Assembly: GCF_949987515.2 (NCBI RefSeq)
Contig: NC_082683.1
Location: forward strand, 122,226,582 to 122,290,581
Direction: 5' to 3'
Length of the DNA: 64,000 bases
DNA from: Delphinus delphis
Taxonomy: Eukaryota > Chordata > Mammalia > Artiodactyla > Delphinidae
The translations under genes and the position numbers were made by a program. Position 1 is the stretch's first letter. Each line of letters starts with the position of its first letter. Below the pieces are notes generated by a model. The model did not search any database and was not told the origin of the DNA. It saw only the letters and a list, made by a program, of their open reading frames with translations. Positions 12,766 to 25,079 of this stretch are shown in pieces.

Positions 12766-12965
12766 TCCTGCTCTCGCCAAGCCGGGAACAAAATCCTCGG
12801 TGCATGCCATTGGCAGCATTGTGAGTAGTTTCCCAGGACAGCTGGGCCCCAGATGCAGTGTGTCGCCGCCGGGGCGGCAGTGCAGTAAGGGTCTCCCCCG
12901 CCCCCTGCCGCAGGCATGGTGAGCGCAGCAGCGCGAGCCGTAGAAGAAAAAAAACCGAGAAAACC
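12766..12965 (-). other. CpG-rich island of unknown origin in intron 1
   Basis: About 190 bp of GC-rich sequence (CpGs at cgccgccggggcgg, gcgcagcagcgcgagccg) stands out from AT-rich L1-like flanks. On the + strand it ends in an A-rich stretch (tagaagaaaaaaaa). The minus strand is open for 77 codons, but the translation resembles nothing I know. It may be a fragment of a retrocopied transcript or an unannotated exon. Confidence 0.4.
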
Positions 12966-13084
12966 GGTTGTAACTAGCATTTTTTGCTCTTGCTTCTTTT
13001 GGGGGTGGGGCGGGGTGAGTTCCTTCTCGAAAACTCAGCCCTATTTATATATTCCTTATTTTTTCATGTAAAAAGAGAGACCTA

Positions 13085-13437
13085 TATTATATTGCCTTTA
13101 TCTATTTATTTATTTAATATACAATGTATCTATTCTTTCTCGAATTCTTTTCCCATTTAGGTTGTTAGAGAATATTGAGCAGAGTTCCCTGTGCTATACA
13201 GTAGGTCCTTGTTGGTTACCTATTTTAAATGTAGCAGGATTATCATACTAAGTGAAGTCAAGCCAGACAGACAAAAGACAAATATCATATGATACGGCTC
13301 TATGTGGAATCTAAAAAAAATGATAAAAATGAACTTATTTGCAAAACAGAAACAGACTCACAGACTTAGAGAAAGAACTTAAGGTTATGGCAGGGGGAGG
13401 GATAGATTGGGAGTTTGGGATTGACATGTACACACTA
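13085..13437 (-). mobile_element. L1 3' region with internal inversion
   Basis: The left part (to about 13240) is L1 3' UTR in reverse (gtgctatacagtaggtcc). The right part (about 13245-13437) is the upstream-adjacent L1 3' sequence in forward orientation (tatgtggaatctaaaaaa, then gattgggagtttggg). This order is what twin priming produces. Confidence 0.75.
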
Positions 13438-14331
13438 GATTGTCTTCTTTTTTTTTAAACCCTCTCTCGTACACGAAAAAGCGAGCCACTGACTGTTCAT
13501 TCCATTTCAGAGTGTCCACCGTGAGAAGACAGTAGAGGTGATCTGAAAGGAGCAGACCTCCTATCATAGCCGAGGACCCCATGAGAGAGCTTGGAAAAGC
13601 CAGGGGGTGGTTAACTAGGGTGACCACAGCCGTGATAACTAAACACAGAACACGCGTGTCATCAGACTTGACTTCCACCAGTGATGGCAGGACTCACGTC
13701 AGGATTCTTGCTTCCGTGTAGGTGTGAGACCAAGCCTGATCTAATTTTCTTTTCACTAACCTGGGCTTTCTTCTTAGCAGTTAGTTGGTGTGTGGCTGGG
13801 AATGGAAGAAGGGCTATAGAAAACTGAGTGGTTGGCCAGTGTGGGGAGTAGGGAGAGGAAGAAAAGGAGGATGAGGGGGGAGCAAAGATACTTTCAAGGA
13901 GCAATCTTTTAAGTCTTCTTGGAAGAGGACGTTAACTCTGGGAGATTAGAGTATATGCTGTGTTTTTGGCATATACCGGGAAGCAAGCACCTTTTAAGAG
14001 CTTGGCTTGAAGTTGGTAACTAGTAATGCAAACTATTGATTTTTAAATTTTTTTGGTTAAGTTTTTGTTAATGAGAGAATTGATTTCTATAACTGAGAAA
14101 AGGGTTATAAGACATGGTGTGTGTCTCGCCCCTCCCCACAAATCATGGCTTCAGGGGCTGCTTTTCAGTACTCTGAACCTGAAGCTGGAAGGCATCTTGG
14201 TTTTAGACTCTACATGAGAAATGTGACTTTGGCTCAATAATCTTTTATCGAGGGCTTGGCACTGGGATAGGTGTACAAAGATGAATGAGATCAGACCCTT
14301 GCCCGTCCTTTGGTGATACAAGGTTAGTAAT

Positions 14332-15735
14332 ATAAATAATAGATACGTTTTTATTGTGGCATAATATACATAACATAAAATTTACCATTTGAACCATTTT
14401 AAAGTGTACAGTTCTGTGGCATTAAATTGTTGTGAATGTATTTACCATCATTCATTTCCAGAAATTTTCCGTCTTCTCCAACTTAAAACTCTGTATTTGT
14501 TAAACAATGACTCCTCATTTCCCTCTCCCCGCAGCCCCTGGAAACCACCATTCTACTTTCTGTGAATTTGATTATTCTAGGTACCTCATAAGCAAATCAT
14601 ACAGTATTTATCCTTTTGTGATTGGCTTATTTCATTTGGCTTAATTCTTCCAGGAATTAAGTTTCATCCATGTTGTAGCGTGTGTCACAATTTGCTTCCT
14701 TTTTAAGGGTGAATAGATATTCCATTGTATTTTTCATTTGTATTTTTCATGTTGTAAACCACATTTTGTTTATCCATTCCTACATCAATAGACACTTGGG
14801 TTGCTTCCATCTTTGGCTATTGTGAATAATGCTGCTTTGAACATGGGTGTACAAATATCTGTTCCTTGCTTTTAGTTCTTTTGGGTATGTATCTAGAACT
14901 GGAATTGTTGGAGCTTATGGTAATTCTATCTTTAGTGTTTTGAGGAATCACTGTACTGTCTTCCACAGTGGTTGCACCATTTTACAGTCCCACCAGCAGT
15001 GCACAGGGTTCCAGTTTCTCTACATCCTTGCCATCACTTGTTATTTTCTTCTGCTAATAGCCATCCTAATGGATGTGAAGAGGAATCTCACTGTGGTATT
15101 GGTTTTCGTTTCCCTGATGATTACTGATGTTGAACATCTTTTCATGTGCTTATCGGCCACTCATATATTCTTAGGAGAAGTGTCTGTTCAAGTCTTGATC
15201 AGTTTTTAATCCGTTTTTTTTTTGTTGTTGTTGTAAGAGTTCTTTGTGTATTCTGGGTACCAATCCCTTATCAGATACGTGATTTGCAAATATTTTCTCC
15301 CATTCCTTAGGTTGCTTTTTTACTCTGTTGGTAGTGTCCTCTGATGGTCAAAAGGTTTTACTTTTGATGAAGTCCATCTTATTTTTTTCTCTTGTTGCCT
15401 GTGCCTTTGGTTTCATATCCAAACAAAAGTCATTGTCAAATCCAACATCATGATGCTTTCCTCCTGTGTTTTCTTCTAAGAATTTTGTGGTTTCAAATCT
15501 TGCGTTTAGGCCTTTGGTCCATTTAGAGTTAGTTTTTGTATACTGTATAAGGTACGGTTCCAGTTCTTTTTTCCCTTCCCTCCCTCCTTCCCTCACTCTT
15601 CCTTCCTTCCTTCCTTCCTTCCTTCCTTCCTTCCTTCCTTCCTCCCTCCCTCCCTCCCTCCCTCCCTCCCTCTTCCTTCCTTCCTGTGGATATTCAGTTT
15701 TCCTAATACAATATGTTGAAAGACAACTTTAATAT
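14332..15735 (-). mobile_element. Old L1 (ORF2 end and 3' UTR), antisense
   Basis: About 1.4 kb matches a mammalian L1M-type 3' end in reverse (ttaccatttgaaccatttt, ggttgcttccatctttggc, gcaccattttacagtccc). The open stretches in it are not genes. A TTCC/CCCT microsatellite has expanded inside it. Confidence 0.85.
15571..15684 (+). repeat. TTCC/CCCT tetranucleotide microsatellite
   Basis: About 114 bp of pure pyrimidine repeats: (TTCC)n followed by (CCCT)n and TTCC again. The tract is mirror-symmetric enough to form triplex DNA and sits within the L1 at 14332-15735. Confidence 0.95.
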
Positions 15736-16695
15736 ATGAAAGAAGATGCTTAGCTGCAAGCAACTCACAGGAGTTATTGAGCCACAGTCTCTGGCAAGAG
15801 GGTTCTGTTTGGATGATATAGGAGGAAGAGATTCAAGCCTCTCACTGCATTATGGAGAGACAGCACACTGTAGGAAGCTTCCCTGTGGGTACTTCCTATG
15901 CAACACAAGTCTGGGAATTCCCACAACACACGTCTGGGAATCTGCAGGAGCCATTTCAAGTGAGAAGGGGGGAAAGAGAAGGACATTATCCAGGTAAGAT
16001 GAGAAACACATGGTATATAATGTGCTTCTTAATCTGTTATCTTTAGTTATATATGTATTCTTTATAGGAGGCTTGTTTGGAATAGGAATTATAGGAATTA
16101 TAGGAATTCCTCGTTAGTCTTTAGTTTGTGGGGGGTTTTTCAGTGGGGATGTGTGTGCTTACTTTAGCTATTTGTCATGGTAGAGAAGAAACAGGGTTTC
16201 GTGTTGGTGGGAAGATATTACCTTGTTTGAAAGAACGATAACTTTGCACATGGCCTTCATCTGTGATGGACTCTAAACCTGCTGCAGATTTCTCCCCTAA
16301 AAGTGGTGCCACAACACAAGCCTGATCTCAACATGTGTGCAACTGTGGACCAGAGGGTTGAAAGCAGATCCTGTGTCTCTTTCCGGATGAATTCCAAGAG
16401 GACACAGCTGCAGGTTTTTCTGTAACTCTTTGCATGTGCACAGGAAGTTCCTTACAACCCACTCCTTTAGATCTCATTTCCTTTCAGTTTTTTGCCCTCA
16501 GTGCTCCCTGGGTGTCTGGCCTGTAGGTTCAGGGTTCAGAGAGCCTCTGGATTGGGGCCCTCTTGTGGTCCTCCTGTGATCTGGTTGGGATCTTGGGAGT
16601 TGAAGGCCAAGACAGGGTCCCTAAGAAGAAGAAAACTTGGGGGAATTGATTATAAATTTCTGCATGAGGAAGTCTTTTTAAAATATAACATGATA

Positions 16696-16978
16696 GGGCT
16701 TCCCTGGTGGCGCAGTGGTTGAGAGTCCGCCTGCCGATGCAGGGGACGCGGGTTCGTGCCCCGGTCCGGGAAGATCCCACGTGCCGCAGAGCGGCTGGGC
16801 CCATGAGCCATGGCCGCTGAGCCTGCGTGTCCGGAGCCTGTGCTCCGCAACGGGAGAGGCCGCAACAGTGAGAGGCCTGCGTACCGCAAAAAAATAAATA
16901 AATAAAAATAAATAAATAAAAGCAAGGGCAAGAGGACAATCTATGGTTAGGGTAAGACTTTAAAAAAAATATATATAT
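16696..16978 (+). mobile_element. CHR SINE, sense orientation, with possible 3' transduction
   Basis: The head GGGCTTCCCTGGTGGCGC and box B-like gggttcgtgcc are clear. The body ends at an AAATAAATA tail (16887-16921). A further 57 bp ends in a second A/T-rich tail before the 13-bp perfect TSD atataacatgata (16683-16695 and 16979-16991). The second tail inside the TSDs suggests the RNA read past the first tail. Confidence 0.85.
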
Positions 16979-17869
16979 ATATAACATGATAAAAGCATTA
17001 CGAAGTTAATCAATTTAACTACACAAATAAAATTTTTCTTCAGGAAACATCCCTTTTTTAAGGGTAAAAGACAGTTCACTGGAAAGGATATTTGTAATAC
17101 AAATGAGAAATGCTCAGTTTTCTTAATGGATATCAAGAGCTTTTCAATAAAGAAAAGATCAGTAACTCAACAGAGAAGTGAGGATAGGATATCAACAGAC
17201 TGGTTTCAGAAAAAGAAAAACAAAGGTTTTTAGGCATATAAACGATGTTTAGCCTCACTTAAAATAGAAACGTAAATTAAATAGGTAGATAGCATTAAGT
17301 TAGATACTAAGAGTATGAGGAAATCGATGTATGTAAATCACTGATGCTGGGGGATATCTGAGCTTATGTATGGAAATTTTAAAAAATAGAGATTCTTTGC
17401 CCTAGCAGATCTACTACTAGAAATTTATCTGACAGGTGTATACATTTGCCCATACATGATGCTTGTTTTAGAAAAAGTTGGGCACGATTAAAATGTTTAT
17501 CAGTGGAAGACTAGCTGTGGTTCCATTCATACAATGGAATGTATGCACTTGTAAAGGAAGAGGTCTTAAATGTGCTGATGAGAAAATCTTCAAAATATAT
17601 GAGTGAACGAAGGTACAGCATTGTGTTAGTGTTTGTTTGAAAAGTTTGTACACGCTTCTGTTTTTTATATGCAGTGACCGCCTCTCAAATGATGTACATG
17701 AAAACCGAAAACAGCACCTGCAAGAAAGTCAGAAAGGTGGTTGGGATGTGGGGTGGGAAGAAGGCAGACTTTACACTTTGTGCTGTTTCATACCTTTTAG
17801 ATTTTGTACCATGTTTCAGATACTGCCTCTTAAAAAGCTAACTGCCTTGAAAAGGGTAATAGAGATAAG

Positions 17870-17946
17870 TAAGTAGAAAAACCAAGATAAAAACTAAAAA
17901 AAACCCCAGAAAAACCAAAAACACCCCCCAAAACCCAACAACAACC
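17870..17946 (+). repeat. A/C-rich low-complexity tract
   Basis: A-runs alternate with CCCC and CCCCCC blocks. The minus strand is G/T-rich with several G-runs. Confidence 0.8.
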
Positions 17947-18204
17947 TAGAATTTCAGCTCAGGTTTTAGATCACCAAGGTTTAACAATGAAGCGGGGACA
18001 AATGACAGAATTCTGAGCTAGAGAGAGAACGTAGTCCTGTACGGTTTCATAGATGTGAAGAAAATAAAACAAATGGGCATGAATCAGGATGAAGTCTTCA
18101 ACTGAGTTACAGAATAAAAAGTTTCCCAGTAGACTTTCCAGGAAATATTTGTATAAATGAAAATTTAAGGGGTTTTAGAGACAAGAATAATTTTTATTGA
18201 GCAT

Positions 18205-18400
18205 GTATTTTGTGTTAGCCACTGTCTTATATATATTGACCTGTTAACACTTAGAGCCCATTTGTGGAATGGCTGTCATTCCTACCATTTGCAACAAGGA
18301 CAGTTAATGGTCTGAGAGGTTGAGTTGTCTGATAACTGGTGTGGGTGCGGTAAAGTCAGGAATCAAGCCAGGTCCCGTGTGCCCAGCCTGATTCAAAAGG
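18205..18400 (-). repeat. MIR element, reverse
   Basis: Segments gtgttagccactgtcttat, gtctgagaggttgagttgtc and caggaatcaagccaggtc follow reverse MIR order. Confidence 0.55.
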
Positions 18401-18971
18401 ACCCATTTTTCACCTTTTAGACTTTGTGGTAAGTGGGTAGTTTTTGTCCATCTCGGCCTCTTTTTTTTTTTTTTTTTAATCTATCTTGCTCAGAAGCTTA
18501 GGGCATTTCTATCACGATACAAAATGGCACTTTTTACACATCTGCAGCCTAATAATTGGTACTCATTTTGAAGACCCTGAAGCACCTTGCTGGATCTAAA
18601 AGCAACTTCTTAGTTACCAAGGAAACAGTAGATTTAGCCTAGTGCTCAGTCTAGTTTCTTTTAAGTGTAGTTGAGATCTTTAAAAATTGGTTGAGTCTGT
18701 TTAGCTTGTATGATAATTATTAACCAGGATATTTGATGAAGTAGACAGTCCTATATGCCAGCTAGTAATAGTCTACACTTAGAGCAAACGGAAGACATCA
18801 GGAAAAGATTATAGAATGAAATGATACATATCCTATGGCATATATCCTCTGGAAGAAGAAAAAAAAAATTGTGTCCAAGAGTAGACATTAATAGAAGTTG
18901 AAGAACGTGCTCATATTCTCTGTGATTTAAAAAAAGAGAGAAATTGAACCCAGCCATTGAAAAATGACAGG

Positions 18972-19428
18972 TGTATTAGCTTTCTAGGGCTGCAGTAACA
19001 AATTATCACAAACTTCGTGGCTTAAAACAACAGAAATTTATCCTCTTACATTTCTGGAGGCAAGAAGTCCAAACTATAGATGTTCGGCGGCATTGGTTTC
19101 TTCCGAAGGCTCTGAAGGAGAATCTGTTCTGTGCTCCTCTCCTAGCTTCTGGTGAAGTTCCTTGGCTTATAGATACATCACTCCAATCTCTGCCTTCATC
19201 TTCACGTGGTGTTCCCTCATGTCTCTGTGTTTCCTCCTTTTCTGTTTCCTACAAGGACACTTGTCATTGGGTTTAGGGCCCATCCATTGCAAGGATGGTC
19301 TCATCTCGAGATCCTCAACCTTAGTAACATTTGCAAAGACCTTAATGCCAAATAAGGTCACATTCTGAGGTTCCAGAGTTTAGGACATGGTCATATCTTT
19401 TTGGGGGGCCACAATTCAACCCACGACA
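18972..19428 (-). mobile_element. MLT1-type LTR (ERVL-MaLR), antisense
   Basis: The element runs from tgtattagctttctaggg to cccacgaca (TG...CA ends) and contains the family's ttaaaacaacagaaattt and caaataaggtcacattctg segments. The 5-bp flanks no longer match. It is a solo LTR about 457 bp long. Confidence 0.8.
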
Positions 19429-19449
19429 AGTTGAATCACAAAAGACGGA

Positions 19450-20840
19450 TGGTCATTGATCTTTTTTTCAGATAAACTTTTTTGGGAGATAATTGTAGAT
19501 TCACATACAGTTGTAAGAAATAAAGCAGAGAGATCCCATGTACCCTTTACTCAGTTTCCCCAGTGGTAATATCTTACAGGGCACTGGCCTCAATAAAGTG
19601 AAGATATAGAACACTTCATCACCACAGGATCCCTCCTTCATGTTGCCCTTTATTAGCCATCCCTGCCTTCTTCCACCACTGCGATCCCCCATCGTCCCTC
19701 ATCTCTGTCAACCTCTTCTGCATTTCCATCATTTTGTCATTGCTAGGTTACATAAATGGAATCATACATTACCCCCCACCCCCACCCCGCGCCTTTAGCA
19801 TAACTCTCTGGAGATTCCTGCAGGTAGGTTAGGAGTTCATTCCTTTTCATTGCTCACTGGTGCTCCATGGTGTGTGTCACCAGTTTGTTTAAGCATTCAC
19901 CCACTGGAGAACTTCTGGGTGATTTCCAGTTTTTGCCTGTTATGACTAAAGCTTCTGTGAACGTATGGGTACAAGCCTCTGTGTGAACATGTTTTCATTT
20001 CTCTGGGCTATATAAATGCCCAGGAAGGAGTACAATTGCAGGATCATATCGTAGTTGCGTGTTTAGTTTTGAAAGTGCCGAATTGTTTTCCTGAGGATGT
20101 GAGCCATTTACATGTCTCCCAGCAGTGTATGAGTGATAGCTTTCCTTCCCGTCACCAACATTTGGTGTGGTCACTATTTTTTATTTTAGCTGTGCTGTAG
20201 GTATGTAGTGAAATGTCATCCTGGTTTAAATTTACATTTCCCTAACGGCTAAATGATATTGATCATCTTTTCATGTGCGTATTTGCCATCTCTATACCCT
20301 CTTGGGTGAAATGCTCCTTCACGTCTTTTGCCTATGTGCTAGTAGGAGTGTTTGTATTTTACTGTTGAATTTTGAGAATTTTTTATATAAGATACTTCGT
20401 TTGACATTTTCTCCCAGTCTGTAGCTTGTCTTTTCATCCTCTTCAGAGAGGTTTCACAGAGCAAGGTTTACTTTTGACAAAATTCAGTTTATCGGCTTTC
20501 CCTTTTATGGGTCATGCTTATGGTGTCAAGTCTAAGAAATCTTTGCCAAGCACTAGATTCTGAAGACTTTCTTTTCTTTTTGGCCGCGCCACCTGGCTTG
20601 CAGGATCTTAGTGCCCCCACCAGAGATGGAATCCGGGCCCTGGCCGTGAAAGCGCCAAGTCTTAACCACTGTACCATCAGGGAATCACCCCTCATAAGTT
20701 TTCTGTTTTCCATAAGCCCGTTATCCATTTTGAGTTAATTTGTATATAAGGTATGAGGTTTAGGTCAAGGTTCATTTTTTTTGCCAATGAATGTCCAGTT
20801 GGTCCAGCACCATTTCTGGAAAAGACTGTCCTTCCTCTGT
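19450..20840 (-). mobile_element. Old L1 (ORF2 end and 3' UTR), antisense, split by a SINE
   Basis: Antisense L1M-type sequence runs from gagataattgtagattcac through tccattttgagttaattt to ccagcaccatttctgg. The short SINE at 20571-20690 interrupts it. It abuts the MLT1 LTR. Confidence 0.8.
20571..20690 (-). mobile_element. Short CHR-type SINE inside an L1
   Basis: A 120-bp element of the short subtype (ggccgcgccacctggc ... taaccactgtaccatcaggg) breaks the antisense L1 at 19450-20840; L1 sequence resumes after it. It is diverged from consensus and no clear TSD was found. The copies at 29009 and 38689 belong to the same subtype. Confidence 0.75.
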
Positions 20841-22266
20841 CAAGCAGGTGGAGTTATTTGTGTGAGTCTAAAACAAAAGTTTGGCCTGTGTCTACTGATA
20901 GTTGCTTCAGTTTCACAAATTAATAAAAGAAGATCATTCTCTGCAAAGGATACGTGCTTTAGTGCCTCTTATCTGCCAACAGTAGATTAGCCCTGATGAT
21001 TTATGATGATTTACATTGTGGTAAACTCACCATACTTTATAGAGTAACATGGTGTGTAGCTTTGGGAATTCTTTTATTTATTTATGTTTGGATTCCAGAG
21101 GAGTTTGGGGGGCCAAGGAGGTAGTTGATGAATGACGAATCCATCAAAATCTGGAAGGGATAACTTGAGGCAATTGAATCTCTTAACAGAGGATTTGAAC
21201 CCCTTTCTTCAGATGCTATGAGGAATAAATGGGAAGTTGGGTTTTCAAGGACAGTGAAAGAGACTTTCCAAAAGGACGGGGAAGTGGGTGCGTGGCACAC
21301 GCTTTCGGTTTCCTCTCCCTGCTGTGCTGCAGTTAGACGCAGGTGCTAGAGGAACCCTGAAGAGAAAATTTAAAAAAAAAAAAAATCTTTTGACCGCCAG
21401 ATAGGCTAACTTCTGGTTTTCCACAATTTGGATAAGGATTACTGGAAAGGAAGAGTTAACTCAAATATGCTTTGTACAACAAAGCAGTCTTGTGCTGTTA
21501 AGTCCACGTTAAACGTTTACCCATGTGTGGCCTTCAGTTTGCAAAGATTTAGCCAAGGATCCAACCGCACATTGTGCTCGCCTTTTTATCCATTCATTTT
21601 TTAAAAACAGGGGGGAGTCAGCTTTCCTTTTTGTGCCTCTCTCCAGAGGGACTTCAAGTCCTGGGCCATAATTTCTGTAATAGGCATATTATCCTTGCTT
21701 CGTAAGCCAAACTGTACGAAGTGGGTGGGTTTTGGCACCGCTTGTCCAAAGACGTGCTCATCTTTTCCTCGGAGAGGGGGCTCGGTTGGCTGAGTCTTAC
21801 CATCTCAGCTTGCCTCCTGCCCCTCAAGTAAAAGGGGAAGAAAAGAGATCCAGCCTCACTTGCACCCACGAGGCAGTGAGAATTGACCCTCCGGCATGCC
21901 TCCTCTTGCTTCTGCCTCTTGCAGTGGGCTTCATAAGGAGCACATTCATCAAAGCTAGCAATAAGCCTAGATGCATTCCATTTTTTTAGGAGTGAGGAGA
22001 GCGGTGGTGGTGCCTTTTGTATTTGTCCTGTGGGGAGTACAAAGAAGTGTCCACCGATTCCATATTCAGGCTCAGAATCAGCAAGAGGGGGCTGAAATCA
22101 ATCACTGTTTTTATACTGAATAATTGTAACCCGGTGGTGAGGCCCGCATCACCCCTTGAGCACAAGCACAGTCCTATCTTGCTTGATGTTTTGCCTGAGT
22201 TTGGTGGCAGGTGTTAACCAGGCTGTGGCTGAGACTGGAACTCGGCTTCACATAAGGAGCATGGGT
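20841..22266 (+). other. Intronic sequence without recognised elements
   Basis: Nothing assignable; short ORFs only. Confidence 0.5.
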
Positions 22267-22284
22267 CCCCCCCCCCCCGTTTTT

Positions 22285-22344
22285 TAACTGAAGTATAGTT
22301 ATTTTACAGTGTTGTATTAGTTTCAAGTATACAGCAAAGTAGGG
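22285..22344 (-). mobile_element. Short L1 tail, antisense
   Basis: Sixty bp of L1 3' end in reverse (aactgaagtatagttattt, acagtgttgtattag), next to a C12 run (22267-22278). Confidence 0.65.
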
Positions 22345-22604
22345 GGATCAGAAGTGACTTGTGTTGCTCTTTTCCTAGTAAAATATTTCTCAGGAAAACT
22401 AACTTCTAAGGAAGTCCAGCAAGCCTGTGCTTTGGAGCCCAAGGGGAGGAAATTACAGAGCTGTGCTGAGAGTGTTCTGTTCCTGGCAGCTCCTGTATTA
22501 TTTGTTGTGGACACTGCACCTGTGTTTTAGGGTCACTGTGGCTCTCGGGAAGAGAATAGGTTTCTGTCCCCTTCTGATGCAGTGGCAAGGCAGGCAGTGT
22601 GTGT

Positions 22605-22850
22605 GGTTGTTAAGAGCCAGCGTCCTGAAGCCAGCCTGCCTGGTTGTGAAGACCGGCGCAGCTGCTCTCTCGCTGTGTGATCTCGGGCCAAGTCACTTAA
22701 TCTACCTCTGTACCCCCATTTCCTGGATGTAAGATGGGCACAGTAAGACCACGCACCTCACAGAGTTGATTTGAGGAGTAAATAACATAGTAAATGTGAA
22801 GTCCTTAGAACAGTTCCTGGCGTCTGTGTGTTAGCTATTGTTCATCATTC
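22605..22850 (+). repeat. MIR element, nearly full length
   Basis: The segment starts ggttgttaagagccagcg, continues ctcgggccaagtcactta and cagagttgatttgagg, and ends ttagaacagttcctggcg, the forward MIR order. Confidence 0.8.
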
Positions 22851-23211
22851 CTCGGTTGATTCTAAACAAGTTTAATTTCATGAGCGAGTGTTCTTTGAGG
22901 GCGTTTCTCTGCAGGGGCTCGTGACTCCAAAGAGAACAGAGCCAACTAGGTAATTTTGCAAACCCAGAAGTGAATTATTTTAAATGTCTTTGCTAGGAAT
23001 AGAGCTTAGATGGACAATTCACTGAAAAGTCCTGGGAATATGTTTATGTTGGTGACTGTTGATCAACTAGAATTTTTCTCAGCTGCAGGCTCATACCTGG
23101 GATTTTCTACGCTGGACTACCTTTGCAGTACCAACACGGATCAGGAATTAAAACTGTGCTCTGTGATGACCTAGATGGGTGGGATGTGGCGGGGGAAGGA
23201 GGTCCAAGAGG

Positions 23212-23304
23212 GAGAGGATATATGTATACATATAGCTGATTCATTTCGTTGTACAGCAGAAACTAATACAACATCATAAAGCAATTATACGCCAATTTAA
23301 ACAC

Positions 23305-23347
<43 letters not shown>
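23212..23347 (+). mobile_element. L1 3' end in sense orientation plus (CA)21 microsatellite
   Basis: The L1 3' UTR (gctgattcatttcgttg, cagaaactaatacaac) ends in cgccaatttaaa. Its tail has become a (AC)21 tract at 23306-23347. It is one of only two clear sense-oriented L1-derived segments in the window. Confidence 0.8.
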
Positions 23348-23350
<3 letters not shown>

Positions 23351-23596
23351 AGAGCTTCCATTGTGGGGCGTTTTCATCTAGTGCTGTTTATAATCTGGTT
23401 TCCCCCTCCCAGCTGCAGCTTCCTCTATGGAGTGCTTGGCTTGCAGCACAAGTAATGTGCTAAAAGATGGGGAGGATGTTTAACTCCACTCTGACACATC
23501 AAGGTAAATACAGAGAGAGAGGCTGGCAGGTGGCACAGAGGTACCCAGTGGTCTGGGGACATTGGCCCAGGCAAAATGTTCCTCACCTCACCTTTT

Positions 23597-23797
23597 TTTT
23601 TTTTTGCGTTACGCGGGCCTCTCACTGTTTTGGCCTCTCCCGTTGCGGAGCACAGACTCCGGATGCGCAGGCTCAGTGGCCATGGCTCACGGGCCCAGCC
23701 ACTCCGCGGCACGTGGGATCTTCCCGGACCGGGGCACGAACCCGTGTCCCCTGCATCGGCAGGCGGACTCTCAACCGCTGCGCCACCAGGGAAGCCC
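23597..23797 (-). mobile_element. CHR-type tRNA-derived SINE
   Basis: A 16-bp perfect TSD cctcacctcacctttt lies at 23581-23596 and 23798-23813. The body is intact, with box B-like sequence on the minus strand. Confidence 0.92.
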
Positions 23798-23929
23798 CCT
23801 CACCTCACCTTTTAAAACTCAAAGAAATTGCTTGGCTGAGGGGATGCTTGTGGCGCCTGTGATGAATAAGGCAGCCTCTTGGCCCAGGACAGGAGAATTA
23901 TTGCAGCTTTCAACAGGACATTTACACTA

Positions 23930-24310
23930 AGGTATACTGGGTAATGTGGGTGTTGACGTTAGGATTATTTAAGTTGAAAGAGACAGAAAACTTCAAACAA
24001 CAGGGTTTAAACAAGATGATTTACCTCATTCCTATCTTAGTTCTGTGATCCTTTGAGTCTGTGGCTCCTTTATTTGGCTGCTTCACTACCCTTAGTTAGC
24101 ATGATATCAATCCTACAGTGTGGCTGCCTGAGCTCCAGCCATCAAGTTTTCATTCCAGCCAACAGAAAGGAGAGAGTCAAAAGGGCACCCTTATTCTTTT
24201 AGGAGATTCTAGAAGCTTCCATTTCACAATTGGTCTAATTGGTCAGAACTTAGTACAGTCATCGGCTATAAGGGAGGCTGGGAAATGTAGTCATGTGCGC
24301 AGCTAAAACT
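23930..24310 (+). repeat. Unidentified interspersed repeat, copy 1
   Basis: It shares gagctccagccatca, cattccagccaacagaaagg and attggtcagaacttag with the segment at 59815-60245 (there gagctccagtcaaca, cattccatacagaagg, attggccagaacttag) in the same order. I do not recognise the family with confidence. Confidence 0.55.
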
Positions 24311-25079
24311 CGGAGGCTGAGATTTGGGTACACAGCTAGTTGTCTCTACCTGAGTATGTGATATGCTTTAGGATGGAATCAAGGCTGATGCTAAGGATGA
24401 GCAGGGCAAACTAGATTTTTGAAATTCCAGGTCTGAAGGAAAAAGAAAACTGTTGGGCCATCAATGCAGACATTTCCTGTGGTCATCCATTTAACCACAT
24501 TTGAGTGAGCCCCCCAGGTGCCAAGCCCTGCCAGGCCCTGGGAATAAAAGCTGAGCTGAGTCATAACTGGTTCCTGTGTTCCAGGAACTCTTAGTTATTG
24601 TAAGGTAGCTATGCTCACCAACGCCTGTTAGTGATTGGATTGATCTGTGGCTACCTCTTGATGTCTAAGACCCTTTTTATCACATAACAACTTAGTGAGT
24701 TTCTGATTTAGATCTTATTTATTTGTGTGTGTGTGTGTGTATGTGGTGGTGGTATTGTAGTTGTAGCTAGGAGAACCCGTTTAGCAGTGCATGGGTTCTG
24801 GGGTCATCTATGGACCCAAGGCTGGTTGGCCTTAGAGATATTCCCGGGGAAGCATTGAGTGACACCTCCCTATTGCTTCCATATAGTTGGCTTGACCAGG
24901 AATTGAGTCAGCAGATTTGAGCTCTCTTCTGTCTCAGGGCAAATTACTGGGGCTTTGGTTTTCTCATACTTGTAAATTAGAGTTTCTGAGCTGCATGGGG
25001 AGCAACCCCAGCCCCCAAAGGTGTGATGTAATGTCTGGGGGCCGTGCTGAGCACCATATAAGGTAGTGGTGTGTTTCTT

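Larger units (their letters stand above)
15736..18204 (+). other. Intronic sequence, mostly unassigned
   Basis: Apart from the SINE at 16696 and the A/C-rich tract, I see only a triple ggaattata-like repeat at 16083-16109. Confidence 0.5.

Noticed and set aside
14847..15209. 120-codon ORF that could suggest a membrane protein
   Set aside because: It is the reverse strand of an old L1 3' region; hydrophobicity comes from T-rich antisense text.
15571..15684. Regular short repeats as a CRISPR-like array
   Set aside because: It is a simple tetranucleotide microsatellite without spacers, in a mammalian genome.
16696..16770. tRNA-like sequences with box A and box B motifs
   Set aside because: They are the heads of CHR SINEs with TSDs and A-tails, and they do not fold as complete cloverleafs. 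No stand-alone tRNA gene was seen.
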